A stretch of 64,000 bases of DNA from Chryseobacterium sediminis (GTDB taxonomy: Bacteria > Bacteroidota > Bacteroidia > Flavobacteriales > Weeksellaceae). Made by a program: the position numbers and the translations under genes. The stretch is taken from NCBI RefSeq assembly GCF_008386505.1, contig NZ_VUNZ01000001.1, positions 186,001-250,000 on the forward strand, written 5' to 3'. Shown one piece after another: positions 35,422 through 44,335 of this stretch (positions are counted from its first letter, which is position 1; the number at the start of each line of letters is the position of its first letter). The notes beneath the pieces are model-generated. The model worked only from the letters and a program-made list of their open reading frames with translations, did no database searches and was not told the origin of the DNA.

Positions 35422-36462
35422 ATGAAAAAAATACTTATTCCGTTATTTGCCATGGCTGTAGTAACCAGTTGTGGAACGGCAAAAATATCTGATGGGAATG
35501 CTTCACATCCTGTTTCAACAAAACACAGCAAGGCATTTAACAATGCATACAAGGTAATTAACGCTGAGGATTTAAAGAAAAATCTGTATGTTATTGCCGC
35601 AGATGATATGGAAGGACGTGATACAGGAAGCAAAGGACAGAAGAAAGCGGGAGAGTATATGATTAATTACTATAAAAATCTTGGTATTTCCGGACCTAAA
35701 GCATTAGGCTCATACTATCAGAAAGTTCCATCCGAGTTTATGAAAAAGAGAGGAGGCGGAAATCTTCCTGATTCTGAAAATATCCTGGCTTTTATTGAAG
35801 GAAGTGAAAAACCAGATGAGATTGTTGTAGTTTCTGCACATTATGATCACGTAGGAACAAAGAATGGAGTAGTGTACAACGGAGCAGATGATGACGGAAG
35901 CGGAACTGTAGCCGTAATGGAAATTGCCAAGGCATTCCAGCAGGCAAAAAAAGCAGGAAAAGGACCTAAAAGATCAATCCTGTTCCTTCATGTTACAGGA
36001 GAAGAACACGGACTCTTTGGCTCAGAATATTACTCTGAAAATCCTGTTTTCCCATTAGCCAATACTGTTGTGGACCTTAATATTGATATGATTGGACGTG
36101 ATGACCCCGCCAACAGAGGAAAACAATATATTTATGTAATTGGTTCTGAAATGTTAAGTTCTCAGCTTAAGGTAATTAACGAAGCAGCAAATAAGAGAAC
36201 CAATAATCTGGAACTTAATTACAAATACGATGATTTGAATGACCCTGAGCAACTATATTACCGTTCAGACCACTATAATTTCGCCAAACATAATATTCCT
36301 GTGGCTTTCTTCTTTGATGGTATTCATGAAGACTATCATAAACCAACAGATGATCCGGAAAAAATTGATTATCAGCTATTGGAAAAAAGAACCCAGCTTA
36401 TTTTTACCACAGCATGGGATATTGCCAACAGGGAAGAAAGAATTGTGGTTGACAGAAAATAA
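35422..36462 (+). CDS. M28 family zinc metallopeptidase lipoprotein
   Basis: A 346-residue lipoprotein aminopeptidase. The signal peptide ends VVTSC, with the acylated Cys at 17; the ATG at 35422 was chosen because it starts this signal. The M28 zinc ligands are visible: SAHYDHVG with H140, NGADDDGSG with the bridging Asp, TGEEHGLFGSEYY with the catalytic Glu pair, NIDMIGRDD and YRSDHYNFAKHNIP with the last His. It likely trims peptides at the outer membrane or in the periplasm. The gene is monocistronic and diverges from the aminotransferase gene. Confidence 0.93.
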   Translation: MKKILIPLFAMAVVTSCGTAKISDGNASHPVSTKHSKAFNNAYKVINAEDLKKNLYVIAADDMEGRDTGSKGQKKAGEYMINYYKNLGISGPKALGSYYQKVPSEFMKKRGGGNLPDSENILAFIEGSEKPDEIVVVSAHYDHVGTKNGVVYNGADDDGSGTVAVMEIAKAFQQAKKAGKGPKRSILFLHVTGEEHGLFGSEYYSENPVFPLANTVVDLNIDMIGRDDPANRGKQYIYVIGSEMLSSQLKVINEAANKRTNNLELNYKYDDLNDPEQLYYRSDHYNFAKHNIPVAFFFDGIHEDYHKPTDDPEKIDYQLLEKRTQLIFTTAWDIANREERIVVDRK

Positions 36463-36543
36463 TCAGTAATTATAATCCTTGTCAAGGTTTTAAATTTTGA
36501 TAAGGATTAAGAAAAAAAACTTTGTATTTATCAACAAATTACC

Positions 36544-36993
36544 ATGAACATAGTAATCAGAGAAGCAAGACCGGAAGATATTCCGCAGATTCAGATTGTA
36601 AGAAATTCTGTGAAAGAAAACATGTTATCAGATCCGAGTTTAGTTACAGATAAAGACTGTGAGGAATTTCTTTTTCAAAGAGGAAAAGGATGGGTAGGGG
36701 AAGCAGAAGGTCAGATTGTAGGCTTTTCTATTGCAGATCTGAAAGAAAGCAATATCTGGGCTTTGTTTATACATCCGGATTTTGAAAATCAGGGAATCGG
36801 CAGAAAACTTCATGACATCATGCTCGACTGGTATTTTGAACAAAAGAAAGATGATGTATGGCTTGGTACTTCACCAGAAACAAGAGCGGAAAGTTTCTAT
36901 AGAAAATTTGGCTGGAAAGAAACAGGAACCCATGGAAAAGGAGAGGTGAAATTTGAAATGACCTATGAACACTGGAAAAACAAAAAATTATGA
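36544..36993 (+). CDS. GNAT family N-acetyltransferase
   Basis: A 149-residue GNAT protein. The acetyl-CoA loop is NQGIGRKLHDIM (about 83-94), preceded by the strand NIWALFIHPDFE. The region FYRKFGWKETGTHGKGE completes the fold. Its acceptor is unknown. Its stop overlaps the start of the VOC-family gene by 4 bases, so the pair is translationally coupled and probably continues into the endonuclease V gene. Confidence 0.88.
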   Translation: MNIVIREARPEDIPQIQIVRNSVKENMLSDPSLVTDKDCEEFLFQRGKGWVGEAEGQIVGFSIADLKESNIWALFIHPDFENQGIGRKLHDIMLDWYFEQKKDDVWLGTSPETRAESFYRKFGWKETGTHGKGEVKFEMTYEHWKNKKL

Positions 36994-37352
36994 TACCAAA
37001 ACTGAAATCCATCAGACCTTTTATCGGGGCAGAGAATTTTGATATCAGCAGAACCTTTTACAGGGATCTAGGATTTGAAGAAGTTATTCTTGAGCCCAAG
37101 CTGTCACTGTTTATACGGGAGGAAATAGGCTTTTATCTTCAGGATTATTACACAAAAGATTGGGTAGATAATACCATGGTCTTTATGGAAGTAGCTGATA
37201 CTGACGCTTTCTGGAAAGAGCTTTTATCTTTAAAGCTTACAGATACCTATGAAAATGTGAGACTCACTCCTATACGAACTATGGATTGGGGAAAAGAGTG
37301 TTTTGTGCATGATCCTTCCGGGATTTTGTGGCATTTTGGTGAGTTTTTTTAA
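36990..37352 (+). CDS. VOC superfamily protein (glyoxalase/bleomycin-resistance fold)
   Basis: A 120-residue protein with two beta-alpha-beta-beta-beta modules. FIGAENFDISRTFYRDLGFEE begins the first, and ECFVHDPSGILWHFGEFF ends the second with a typical D-P-x-G-x-x-W-H-F finish. Relatives include drug-binding proteins and metal-dependent dioxygenases or isomerases. A clear metal triad is not seen, so a ligand-binding role is as likely as catalysis. It is coupled to the GNAT gene by a 4-base overlap. Confidence 0.85.
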   Translation: MIPKLKSIRPFIGAENFDISRTFYRDLGFEEVILEPKLSLFIREEIGFYLQDYYTKDWVDNTMVFMEVADTDAFWKELLSLKLTDTYENVRLTPIRTMDWGKECFVHDPSGILWHFGEFF

Positions 37353-37362
37353 GGGAATACAT

Positions 37363-37863
37363 ATGATTTACGCGTTTGATACCTATTATTATGAAGATTA
37401 TGCCAATACGGTATGTATCGCCTTTGAGGACTGGACGTCTGAAAAAGAAGTGGAAGTTTTTATAGAGCAGACTTCTGTGAGTTCAGAATATGAAAGCGGG
37501 GCATTTTACAAAAGAGAATTACCCTGCATCTTAAGTTTGCTAACGAAAATAGCTTTAAAACCAGAAGATATTATCATTGTTGACGGATATGTTACTTTGG
37601 ATAATAATGGGAAAATTGGCCTAGGCGGCCATCTTTATGAAGAATTGAAAGAAATGTATCCTATTGTTGGGATTGCAAAAAATGAATTTACAACTCCGGA
37701 TTCTCAAAGAAGAAGTGTATTCCGGGGAGAAAGTAAAACCCCTCTTTTTGTAACGGCTAAAGGAATGAATGTAGATGAAGTTCAATTAAAGGTAGAGCAG
37801 ATGCATGGCGCTTACAGAATGCCAACACTTCTAAAAAAGCTGGATCAGCTGAGCAGAACATAA
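37363..37863 (+). CDS. Endonuclease V-like protein, minimal form
   Basis: A 166-residue protein shorter than canonical Nfi (about 220). The core residues of endonuclease V are recognisable: D6 in AFDTYYY, E52 in SGAFYKRELP and D74 in IIVDGYVTL. Endonuclease V cleaves DNA or RNA next to inosine. The canonical HPR..G.A motif is changed to LGGHLYEEL and KNEF, so activity may differ. The ATG at 37363 lies 10 bases after the VOC gene stop. It is the third gene of a GNAT-VOC-nuclease unit with a terminator behind it. Confidence 0.75.
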   Translation: MIYAFDTYYYEDYANTVCIAFEDWTSEKEVEVFIEQTSVSSEYESGAFYKRELPCILSLLTKIALKPEDIIIVDGYVTLDNNGKIGLGGHLYEELKEMYPIVGIAKNEFTTPDSQRRSVFRGESKTPLFVTAKGMNVDEVQLKVEQMHGAYRMPTLLKKLDQLSRT

Positions 37864-37868
37864 AAATA

Positions 37869-37897
37869 AAGTCTTACTGTAAAGAGTAAGATTTTTT
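37869..37897 (+). terminator. Terminator of the GNAT-VOC-endonuclease V unit
   Basis: Stem tcttact (37872-37878) with agtaaga (37885-37891), one wobble extension, and a run of T after it. Confidence 0.75.
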
Positions 37898-37910
37898 CTT
37901 AGTGTTTAAT

Positions 37911-37924
37911 ATACCAATCGGTAT
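37911..37924. promoter_or_regulatory. TetR-type operator, upstream copy
   Basis: ATACCAATCGGTAT is an imperfect copy of the palindrome at 37988. It lies between the putative -33 region and the -7 box of the thiolase gene, where a bound repressor would block RNA polymerase. Confidence 0.6.
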
Positions 37925-37932
37925 ATTTTAAT

Positions 37933-37940
37933 TATCTTTG
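37933..37940 (+). promoter_or_regulatory. -7 box of the thiolase gene
   Basis: TATCTTTG is an exact match to TAnnTTTG. The inferred start near 37946 gives a leader of about 70 bases that contains the second operator. Confidence 0.55.
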
Positions 37941-37987
37941 TATTAGTTCCTTGTGAAAATAAGAGAGAAATTTTTTTAATCATGAAT

Positions 37988-38001
37988 ATACCGATCGGTA
38001 T
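37988..38001. promoter_or_regulatory. TetR-type operator, perfect palindrome
   Basis: ATACCGATCGGTAT is a perfect 14-bp palindrome 16 bases before the thiolase ATG. Sites of this form are typical for TetR/AcrR repressors. No TetR gene is in the window. Confidence 0.7.
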
Positions 38002-38017
38002 TTTAAAATAGTATTTT

Positions 38018-39193
38018 ATGAAAGAAGTATTTATATTAGCCGCAAAAAGAACTCCAGTAGGTGGTTTTATGGGAAGCCTGTCCGGACTTACAGCTCCTCA
38101 ACTGGGAGCGATTGCAATTAAAAACGCCTATGAAAACATTGCTTTGGATGCGGAGCATATAGACAGTGTGTATATGGGAAATGTACTCAGTGCCGGACTG
38201 GGACAATCACCTGCAAGGCAAGCCGCTATTTTTGGAGGAATTCCCGTAGATAAAGATGCAACAACAATAAATAAAGTCTGTGCTTCCGGAATGAAGTCGG
38301 CAATGATTGGCGCCCAGCAAATCCAGCTTGGTTTGGAACATGTCGTTATGACCGGCGGTATGGAAAGTATGAGCAATGTTCCCCATTACGTTAAACTTCG
38401 TCAGGGAACAAAGTTAGGAGATACCAGGCTTACTGATGGGGTAATCAAAGATGGTCTGTGGGATGTATATAATGATTTCCATATGGGAAGTGCCGCTGAA
38501 TTAGGCGTAAAAAAATACGGTTTAACACGCCAGCAGCTTGATGAATATGCTCTGTTTTCCTATCATCGGGCTCAGGAAGCTGCAAAAAACAATAAGTTCA
38601 GCAATGAGTTGATCCAGATATCAATCGAAGGAAAGAAAGGGACTATAATTGTGGATAAAGATGAAGATATAGACAAACTTATTCCGGAGAAGATCTCTAT
38701 TTTGAAACCGGCATTTGAAGCAAATGGTACTTTGACGGCTGCCAACTCCAGTAATCTGAATGATGGAGCAGCAGCGATATTGTTAGGATCTTCAGAAGCC
38801 ATACAAGAACATAATTTGAAACCTCTAGCCAGAATTGTAGCATATACAGATGCGGCTCAGTCTCCGGAATGGTTTACCACTTCTCCATCTATTGCCATCC
38901 AAAAGCTGCTGAAACAGACAGGTCTTGGTTTATCCGATATTGATTATTTTGAGATTAATGAAGCCTATTCCTCCGTTATTCTGTCCAATCAGCAGATTTT
39001 GGGGTATGACCTGAATAAAGTAAATGTTTACGGTGGAGCAGTCGCTATTGGACACCCGATTGGTGCTTCAGGAGCCAGAATTATAGCAACTTTAGTTAAT
39101 GTGCTTCATCAGGAAAAAGGGAGATTCGGAATAGCTGCCATCTGTAATGGAGGAGGTGGAGCGTCTGCAATTCTCATTGAAAATGTAAGTTAG
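38018..39193 (+). CDS. Thiolase (acetyl-CoA C-acyltransferase)
   Basis: A 391-residue thiolase. The acyl-accepting nucleophile C88 is in KVCASGMKS, the histidine H346 in GHPIGASGAR and the second cysteine C376 in CNGGGGAS, all in normal positions. NEAY replaces the usual NEAF. Enzymes of this type either split 3-ketoacyl-CoA in beta-oxidation or join two acetyl-CoA. No other fatty-acid gene is adjacent. Two TetR-type palindromes flank its -7 box, so it is probably repressed by a TetR protein, perhaps relieved by an acyl-CoA. Confidence 0.93.
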   Translation: MKEVFILAAKRTPVGGFMGSLSGLTAPQLGAIAIKNAYENIALDAEHIDSVYMGNVLSAGLGQSPARQAAIFGGIPVDKDATTINKVCASGMKSAMIGAQQIQLGLEHVVMTGGMESMSNVPHYVKLRQGTKLGDTRLTDGVIKDGLWDVYNDFHMGSAAELGVKKYGLTRQQLDEYALFSYHRAQEAAKNNKFSNELIQISIEGKKGTIIVDKDEDIDKLIPEKISILKPAFEANGTLTAANSSNLNDGAAAILLGSSEAIQEHNLKPLARIVAYTDAAQSPEWFTTSPSIAIQKLLKQTGLGLSDIDYFEINEAYSSVILSNQQILGYDLNKVNVYGGAVAIGHPIGASGARIIATLVNVLHQEKGRFGIAAICNGGGGASAILIENVS

Positions 39194-39230
39194 AACAGAT
39201 AAATTCCTTAGATTTCATTCTTTTATAACG

Positions 39231-39272
39231 AAAAACCCTTTCTTAAAACAAAATTTGAGAAAGGGTTTTTTA
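39231..39272 (+). terminator. Terminator of the thiolase gene
   Basis: A perfect 13-bp stem (39231-39243 with 39258-39270) with a 14-nt loop and T-run. Confidence 0.9.
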
Positions 39273-39411
39273 TTTATAACAGTTTGATTATCCATTAGTA
39301 AAATGAATTGTTTGCTAAATGTTTATAGATTGAAAAAGGCCTATTTTTATTAAACTGACAAATATCATTACATTCTTATTTTTATTCATTCTAAATAAAT
39401 ATAAATTTGTC

Positions 39412-39419
39412 TCAAGAAA
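39412..39419 (+). promoter_or_regulatory. -7 box of the GEVED protein gene
   Basis: TAAATTTG lies 12 bases before the ATG at 39432. No -33 element at the right distance. Confidence 0.4.
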
Positions 39420-39431
39420 TTTAACCAAAAA

Positions 39432-40742
39432 ATGAAAAAAATAACTACTCTTTCTGGTATTGTACTTTGCTCACTGATGAATGCCCAATTGCAATATTGC
39501 ATGCCAACATTTCAGTATGGAGCAGACAGTAATATGATTAGTAATGTTACTTTCGGAAGTATTAATCACTCATCGCCGGTTCAGTCCGGAAATGCACAAA
39601 TTTATGAGAATTTCACCTCAATGTCTACAGATTTACAGCCCGGAAGTAATTATAATATATCCGTAACAGGTCCTTCCAGTACATTTCCGAGTGATGTAGT
39701 TCTTTTTATAGACTTTAATCAGAATGGTAATTTTGATGATGCCGGAGAAAGCTTTTATATTGGAAGACTTGAAGCAGCCAATCCAGCTAATGCATTTACC
39801 ATCAACAATACCATAACGATTCCTGCTACAGCAGTCAATGGGAGTACACGAATGAGGGTTCTTAAAAATACAAATGTTCAGGCTTATTCAAATCCTGCGG
39901 CTCCCAATTCTATCAGTTCAGCTTGTGATTCAGGTTTAAGAGCAGGTCAGACAGAAGATTACACGGTCAATATTGTAGGAAATACAGTTAATTTTCCGGC
40001 TCCTTACTGTGGTGCTGAAAATGTGACCAGCCTTACGGTAAGTGAAATAAGCAAGGTAGAATTTGCTGGAACTGTAAAAAATAGTGCTATTGATGGAAAC
40101 TCAGACGTTCTTGAAAACTTTATAGCGACTGTTTTTACTGTTAATCGTGGAAATACCTATCCTATAACGGTAACAGGAGGTACACACGGGCAGAATACGG
40201 TATCAGCGTATGCCTATATTGATTTTAACCATAATAATCAGTTTGATGCGGATGAAAAGTTTAACCTGGGGTATTTGGATAATTCCAATCCGGTTTCTGG
40301 GGAGCAGTCCGGGGTTACAACAGGAAATATTACTATTCCGGCAGGAGCTCAACTGGGAGAAACCCGTTTCAGACTGGTAAAAGCATATGAATCCAATTCA
40401 TGGATGGGAACGCTTGAAAATCTTCCATGTCCTTCAGGATGGTTTATAGGACAGGCAGAAGATTATACGCTTAAAATTCTGCCGGAAAGCCTTTCCACAA
40501 TAGAAGTTTCTAAGGAAAAATCAGCTAATGTTCAGCTATATCCGAATCCTACAACAAATTCAGTAAACATCAGGATGAAAGAAGGTTTGGAGAAGTATGA
40601 AATTTACAATATATCAGGACAGAAACTGCTGGAAGGAAATTCATTAACGATTTCTATGGACAGTTTTGTTCCAGGAACTTATCTGATTAAAATTCAGACA
40701 AAAAATCAAAAACTCATCACAGAAAAAATTATCAAAAAATAG
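39432..40742 (+). CDS. Secreted protein with two GEVED domains and T9SS type A sorting domain
   Basis: A 436-residue cell-surface or secreted protein. A signal peptide (1-18, ending MNAQ) is followed by two GEVED repeats, each with a calcium-like acidic motif (DFNQNGNFDDAGE, DFNHNNQFDADEKF) and ending GQTEDYTVNI or GQAEDYTLKI. The last 75 residues form a type IX secretion sorting domain (VQLYPNPTTNSVNIRM, then YEIYNISGQKLL and GTYLIKI). Similar domains occur on flavobacterial peptidases and adhesins; no catalytic domain is present here. A binding or structural role is likely. Confidence 0.92.
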   Translation: MKKITTLSGIVLCSLMNAQLQYCMPTFQYGADSNMISNVTFGSINHSSPVQSGNAQIYENFTSMSTDLQPGSNYNISVTGPSSTFPSDVVLFIDFNQNGNFDDAGESFYIGRLEAANPANAFTINNTITIPATAVNGSTRMRVLKNTNVQAYSNPAAPNSISSACDSGLRAGQTEDYTVNIVGNTVNFPAPYCGAENVTSLTVSEISKVEFAGTVKNSAIDGNSDVLENFIATVFTVNRGNTYPITVTGGTHGQNTVSAYAYIDFNHNNQFDADEKFNLGYLDNSNPVSGEQSGVTTGNITIPAGAQLGETRFRLVKAYESNSWMGTLENLPCPSGWFIGQAEDYTLKILPESLSTIEVSKEKSANVQLYPNPTTNSVNIRMKEGLEKYEIYNISGQKLLEGNSLTISMDSFVPGTYLIKIQTKNQKLITEKIIKK

Positions 40743-40788
40743 ACACATCATATCTAAATCATATCCATATCAATTTTTGTTTTTTAAT

Positions 40789-40816
40789 CGACAGGTCCTT
40801 TACCTGTCGGTTTTTT
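40789..40816. terminator. Terminator between the GEVED and SNF2 genes
   Basis: Stem cgacaggt (40789-40796) with acctgtcg (40802-40809), a 5-nt loop and six T after it. Confidence 0.87.
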
Positions 40817-40861
40817 ATTGTAAAAACTTCTGTATTTAATAGATTTTTTGTGTATTATGAA

Positions 40862-43800
40862 TCAATCAGACTTCAATAAATCCATAAGATCCTGTTTTGA
40901 AAGTCCTTGAAGTTTCTTGCCATCGGTTGTAAGCAGATTCTGGGCCAGCTGTTTTTTCTTTTTCTGAAGCATAAGAATTTTTTCTTCCACGGTATTAGAA
41001 CAGATCATTCTTACCGCAATTACATTTTTGGTTTGTCCTATACGGTAGCTTCGGTCAATAGCCTGGTTTTCGGCAGCAGGATTCCACCATGGGTCTACCA
41101 GGTAAATATAATCCGCCTGCGTTAGGTTAAGGCCAACGCCACCAGCTTTTAAACTGATCAGGAATACCCTGATATCATCATTTTTCTGGAAATTAGCAAC
41201 CTTTTCTCCTCTGTCTTTAGTCTGCCCTGTCAGGTATTCAAACTGAATACTGTGACGTTCCAGCTCTGTTTTTATCAGATCAAGCATTCCGACAAACTGA
41301 GAGAAGACCAGAATTTTATGATCTTTTGATTTTCCAAGGATCTGCTCCATCAAAATCTCGATTTTAACGGCATTTTCACCGGAATAACCCTCTTTCATCA
41401 AAACGGGAGAATTACAGATCTGTCTGAGCCTTGTGAGGCCCGTAAGGACGTGCATGCTGTTTTTATTCAGATCATCGTCATCATTGGCTGCAATGAACTC
41501 ACGAAGTTCCTTTTCGTAGGCATCGTAGATCTTGCGCTGTTCAGTATTCATTTCACAGTAGATGACTGTTTCTGTCTTCTCAGGAAGCTCTTTTGCCACC
41601 TGTTTTTTTGTTCTTCTGAGGATAAAGGGTTTTATCTTTTGCTGAAGTTCTAACGCCCGTTTACTGTATTCAAATTTATCAATGGGGATGGCATAAATAT
41701 CCTTAAAATACTGTTTGCTTCCCAAAAGTCCCGGACAAGCGAAAGAAAGCTGGCTGTAAAGGTCAAAAGTACTGTTTTCAACAGGTGTACCCGTCAATAC
41801 AATCCTGTTTCTCGATTGAAGCAGGCGCGCTGCTTTGTATCTTTCCGAATTTGGATTTTTAATGGTCTGTGATTCATCCAGAAAAATATAATTAAAATTA
41901 AAATTTTTCAGGAAACGGACATCTGAAAGCAGCATCCCGTAAGTGGTAAGGACTACTTCATAATCAGACATATGAGCAATTGTCCTGGGTCTGTCCGCAC
42001 CATAATGCAGCAGAACTTTTATAGAAGGTGCAAACTTGGAAATCTCTTCCTGCCAGTTGAAAAGCAGAGAAGTGGGAACTACAATAAGATTGGTAATATG
42101 TCCTCGTTTTTCCCGTTGTGAGAGAATAAACGCAATAATCTGAATGGTTTTTCCAAGTCCCATATCATCTGCGAGACATCCTCCGAAGTTGAATTCATCA
42201 AGGAAATTAAGCCAGTTCAGTCCGTCATGCTGATAATCCCTGAGTTCTGCGTTTAGGTCTGCCGGAATATTGACTTCCGGTATCTCTTTTACTTTTGAGA
42301 ACTTAGTGGAATAGCTGGTGAGTTCCTCCTGAACTTCCTGGCTCAGGACTTCTTTTTCAAATAGTGAAGTAACTTCAGTGAAATTGATTTTCGGAATCTT
42401 TAAAAGTTCTTCGTCAATTTCTCCTGCATGAAAGTAGGCAGCTATCTTTTCCATCCATTCTTCAGGGAGAATTCCCATACTGCCATCATCCAGCTGAACA
42501 AATTTACTTTTATTCCGGATCGCGCGGTGAAGTTGTTTTAAAGAGGCTTCTTTGGGACCAAAACCTACTTTTAGCTTAGCATTAAACCAATCCAGTCCGC
42601 TGGTGATCTGAATATTGATTTTAGCCCGGTGAGAGTTTAATTTATTATTTTTTAATTCATTAAAGCCCAATATAATTACTCCTTCATTTCTCCAGATTTC
42701 AAATGCCTCAAGAAACCAGTTGTTATCCAGGAATTTATCTCTGTGAAGATAAAAATACTGATAGCCGTCCATCTGATCTTCAAAATCAGGATGCTGCTGC
42801 ATAATCAAAGAAGTAAAACGGGCTTCTGCCGATTCATTTCTTTCTATTTTAAATGGGTTTCCATTCTGATCGGTATCAAAAAGCTGCTTTCTGGAATAGA
42901 CAGGAACTTCTACATCTCCGTATTTCATTACCGGTGTTATTCCTATATAATTTTCCTGCTGACGAAGATAAACAACTCTTTCGGTCTGATAATTTTTGTC
43001 TTCAAGTTGTACTTTTGTTGCAGGTTGTATGTAACTGTAATTTATATGAATACGTTCTTCTAAGGTAGAGAGAATGTTCTTCATAAATGCCTCGTATTTT
43101 GAAGAATGGATCAGTAAAATTTCATTATTTGCCTTAAAGAACCTGATGATTCTGAGCATATCCGGAAGATCTACAAAGCTGAAAGTGTTTCGGTTATAAA
43201 CAAAATATTCATTTCTGAGTACAACATTTTTGAAAGGAACAGAAATATCATTAAAAAGTATTTCTCCGGTTACTTCGTAAAACGGATCTTTCTTAAATAC
43301 AGATAATTGAATCTCGGCATCTAAAGTGTTTAATTCAATATGAGAAAGTGACTTTGCAAAAACTGTTTCTGCAATTTCCCGGTCGTGATAATAGACATCA
43401 AGTCCCAGAGGATTTTGTACAATGAGCTTTAACGCTTCCAGTTCTGAAGGATTGTAATCTTCATTATAATTATTCTGAAAAGAGTGGATGGCTGTGTAAA
43501 ATTTGATCTCTGCAGGTTTCTCTGCTTTCCATATCAGCTGCATGGCATCTACAGGGGTCACCGGATTTTTGAGTTTGCCTGTCTGCGTTATTTCCGCTTC
43601 CATCAGAGAGAAAGTCATATGGTTATAATAACGGTGTTTACCGATAACCAATATCTGTTTCTTACCAGTTTCTAATATTGCCAGTTCATCGAGTCTGGAT
43701 GGAAGCTGGGGAAGAAGATCTTTTTGAAACAACACATCATCTACGGGAAGCATTTCCTTGATCTTAGGAAGGATTTCAATTTTACCATCCCTATATTCCA

Positions 43801-44200
43801 GTTGAAAATATTGATCCAGATCTGTTTCATTTTCAAGACCATAGGCTTTGGCTTTAGGAAGAAAAGCTTTTCTACGGAGTATATCATCAAAAAACAGGCG
43901 ATAATTTTTATTCTCAATGATACAATGAATAATTTCTGTCTGGTGAGAACAAAGCCGGTCTTTCTGATCATTACACGTACATGAGCAGAGTAGTGAACTG
44001 CCAACCTTACTGATGCTGACCATAGGAAAATCCTGTAACGAAGATTGCTTTGTAAATATTCCCGTATTGTTTTCAATAGCAGCAGGATAGATTTCGTGAA
44101 AATCTCTGATTCCGATGAATGCACTGTCTGAAGTATGTTTCAGCAGGTCGTATACGGAAAGTGTACTGATATTGATGTTGTTAAGAATATATTCTGCCAT
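40862..44200 (-). CDS. SNF2-family helicase with SWIM zinc finger
   Basis: A 1112-residue DNA-dependent ATPase. A SWIM zinc finger near the N-terminus (CSCTCNDQKDRLCSH, about 70-84) may bind DNA or protein. A long middle region leads to the SNF2 ATPase: DDMGLGKT (Walker A), DESQTIKN (DExx box), LTGTPVENS, then the helicase C-terminal domain with FSQFVGML and QAIDRSYRIGQT. Relatives remodel protein-DNA complexes or recycle RNA polymerase (RapA-like). The ATG at 44200 is preferred to an upstream TTG. It is monocistronic on the minus strand. Confidence 0.93.
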   Translation of the reverse strand: MAEYILNNINISTLSVYDLLKHTSDSAFIGIRDFHEIYPAAIENNTGIFTKQSSLQDFPMVSISKVGSSLLCSCTCNDQKDRLCSHQTEIIHCIIENKNYRLFFDDILRRKAFLPKAKAYGLENETDLDQYFQLEYRDGKIEILPKIKEMLPVDDVLFQKDLLPQLPSRLDELAILETGKKQILVIGKHRYYNHMTFSLMEAEITQTGKLKNPVTPVDAMQLIWKAEKPAEIKFYTAIHSFQNNYNEDYNPSELEALKLIVQNPLGLDVYYHDREIAETVFAKSLSHIELNTLDAEIQLSVFKKDPFYEVTGEILFNDISVPFKNVVLRNEYFVYNRNTFSFVDLPDMLRIIRFFKANNEILLIHSSKYEAFMKNILSTLEERIHINYSYIQPATKVQLEDKNYQTERVVYLRQQENYIGITPVMKYGDVEVPVYSRKQLFDTDQNGNPFKIERNESAEARFTSLIMQQHPDFEDQMDGYQYFYLHRDKFLDNNWFLEAFEIWRNEGVIILGFNELKNNKLNSHRAKINIQITSGLDWFNAKLKVGFGPKEASLKQLHRAIRNKSKFVQLDDGSMGILPEEWMEKIAAYFHAGEIDEELLKIPKINFTEVTSLFEKEVLSQEVQEELTSYSTKFSKVKEIPEVNIPADLNAELRDYQHDGLNWLNFLDEFNFGGCLADDMGLGKTIQIIAFILSQREKRGHITNLIVVPTSLLFNWQEEISKFAPSIKVLLHYGADRPRTIAHMSDYEVVLTTYGMLLSDVRFLKNFNFNYIFLDESQTIKNPNSERYKAARLLQSRNRIVLTGTPVENSTFDLYSQLSFACPGLLGSKQYFKDIYAIPIDKFEYSKRALELQQKIKPFILRRTKKQVAKELPEKTETVIYCEMNTEQRKIYDAYEKELREFIAANDDDDLNKNSMHVLTGLTRLRQICNSPVLMKEGYSGENAVKIEILMEQILGKSKDHKILVFSQFVGMLDLIKTELERHSIQFEYLTGQTKDRGEKVANFQKNDDIRVFLISLKAGGVGLNLTQADYIYLVDPWWNPAAENQAIDRSYRIGQTKNVIAVRMICSNTVEEKILMLQKKKKQLAQNLLTTDGKKLQGLSKQDLMDLLKSD

Positions 44201-44215
44201 AAAAATTGATGAAGG

Positions 44216-44223
44216 CAAACTTA
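44216..44223 (-). promoter_or_regulatory. -7 box of the SNF2 helicase gene
   Basis: Minus-strand TAAGTTTG lies 15 bases before the ATG at 44200. No -33 TTTG at the proper spacing. Confidence 0.4.
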
Positions 44224-44335
44224 CAAAAAAACAAATGTATTTAAGAATCCATTTTGGCTACAGCTTACCGCATTTTGGCAACTCCGGGGTTTATTCTAAT
44301 TCTGAACTTTGTCCTGTAATTTTAAACAAAGAAAA

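Noticed and set aside
43741..44124. Second minus-strand frame overlapping the SNF2 helicase
   Set aside because: It overlaps the SWIM-containing gene in another frame and has no recognisable features.
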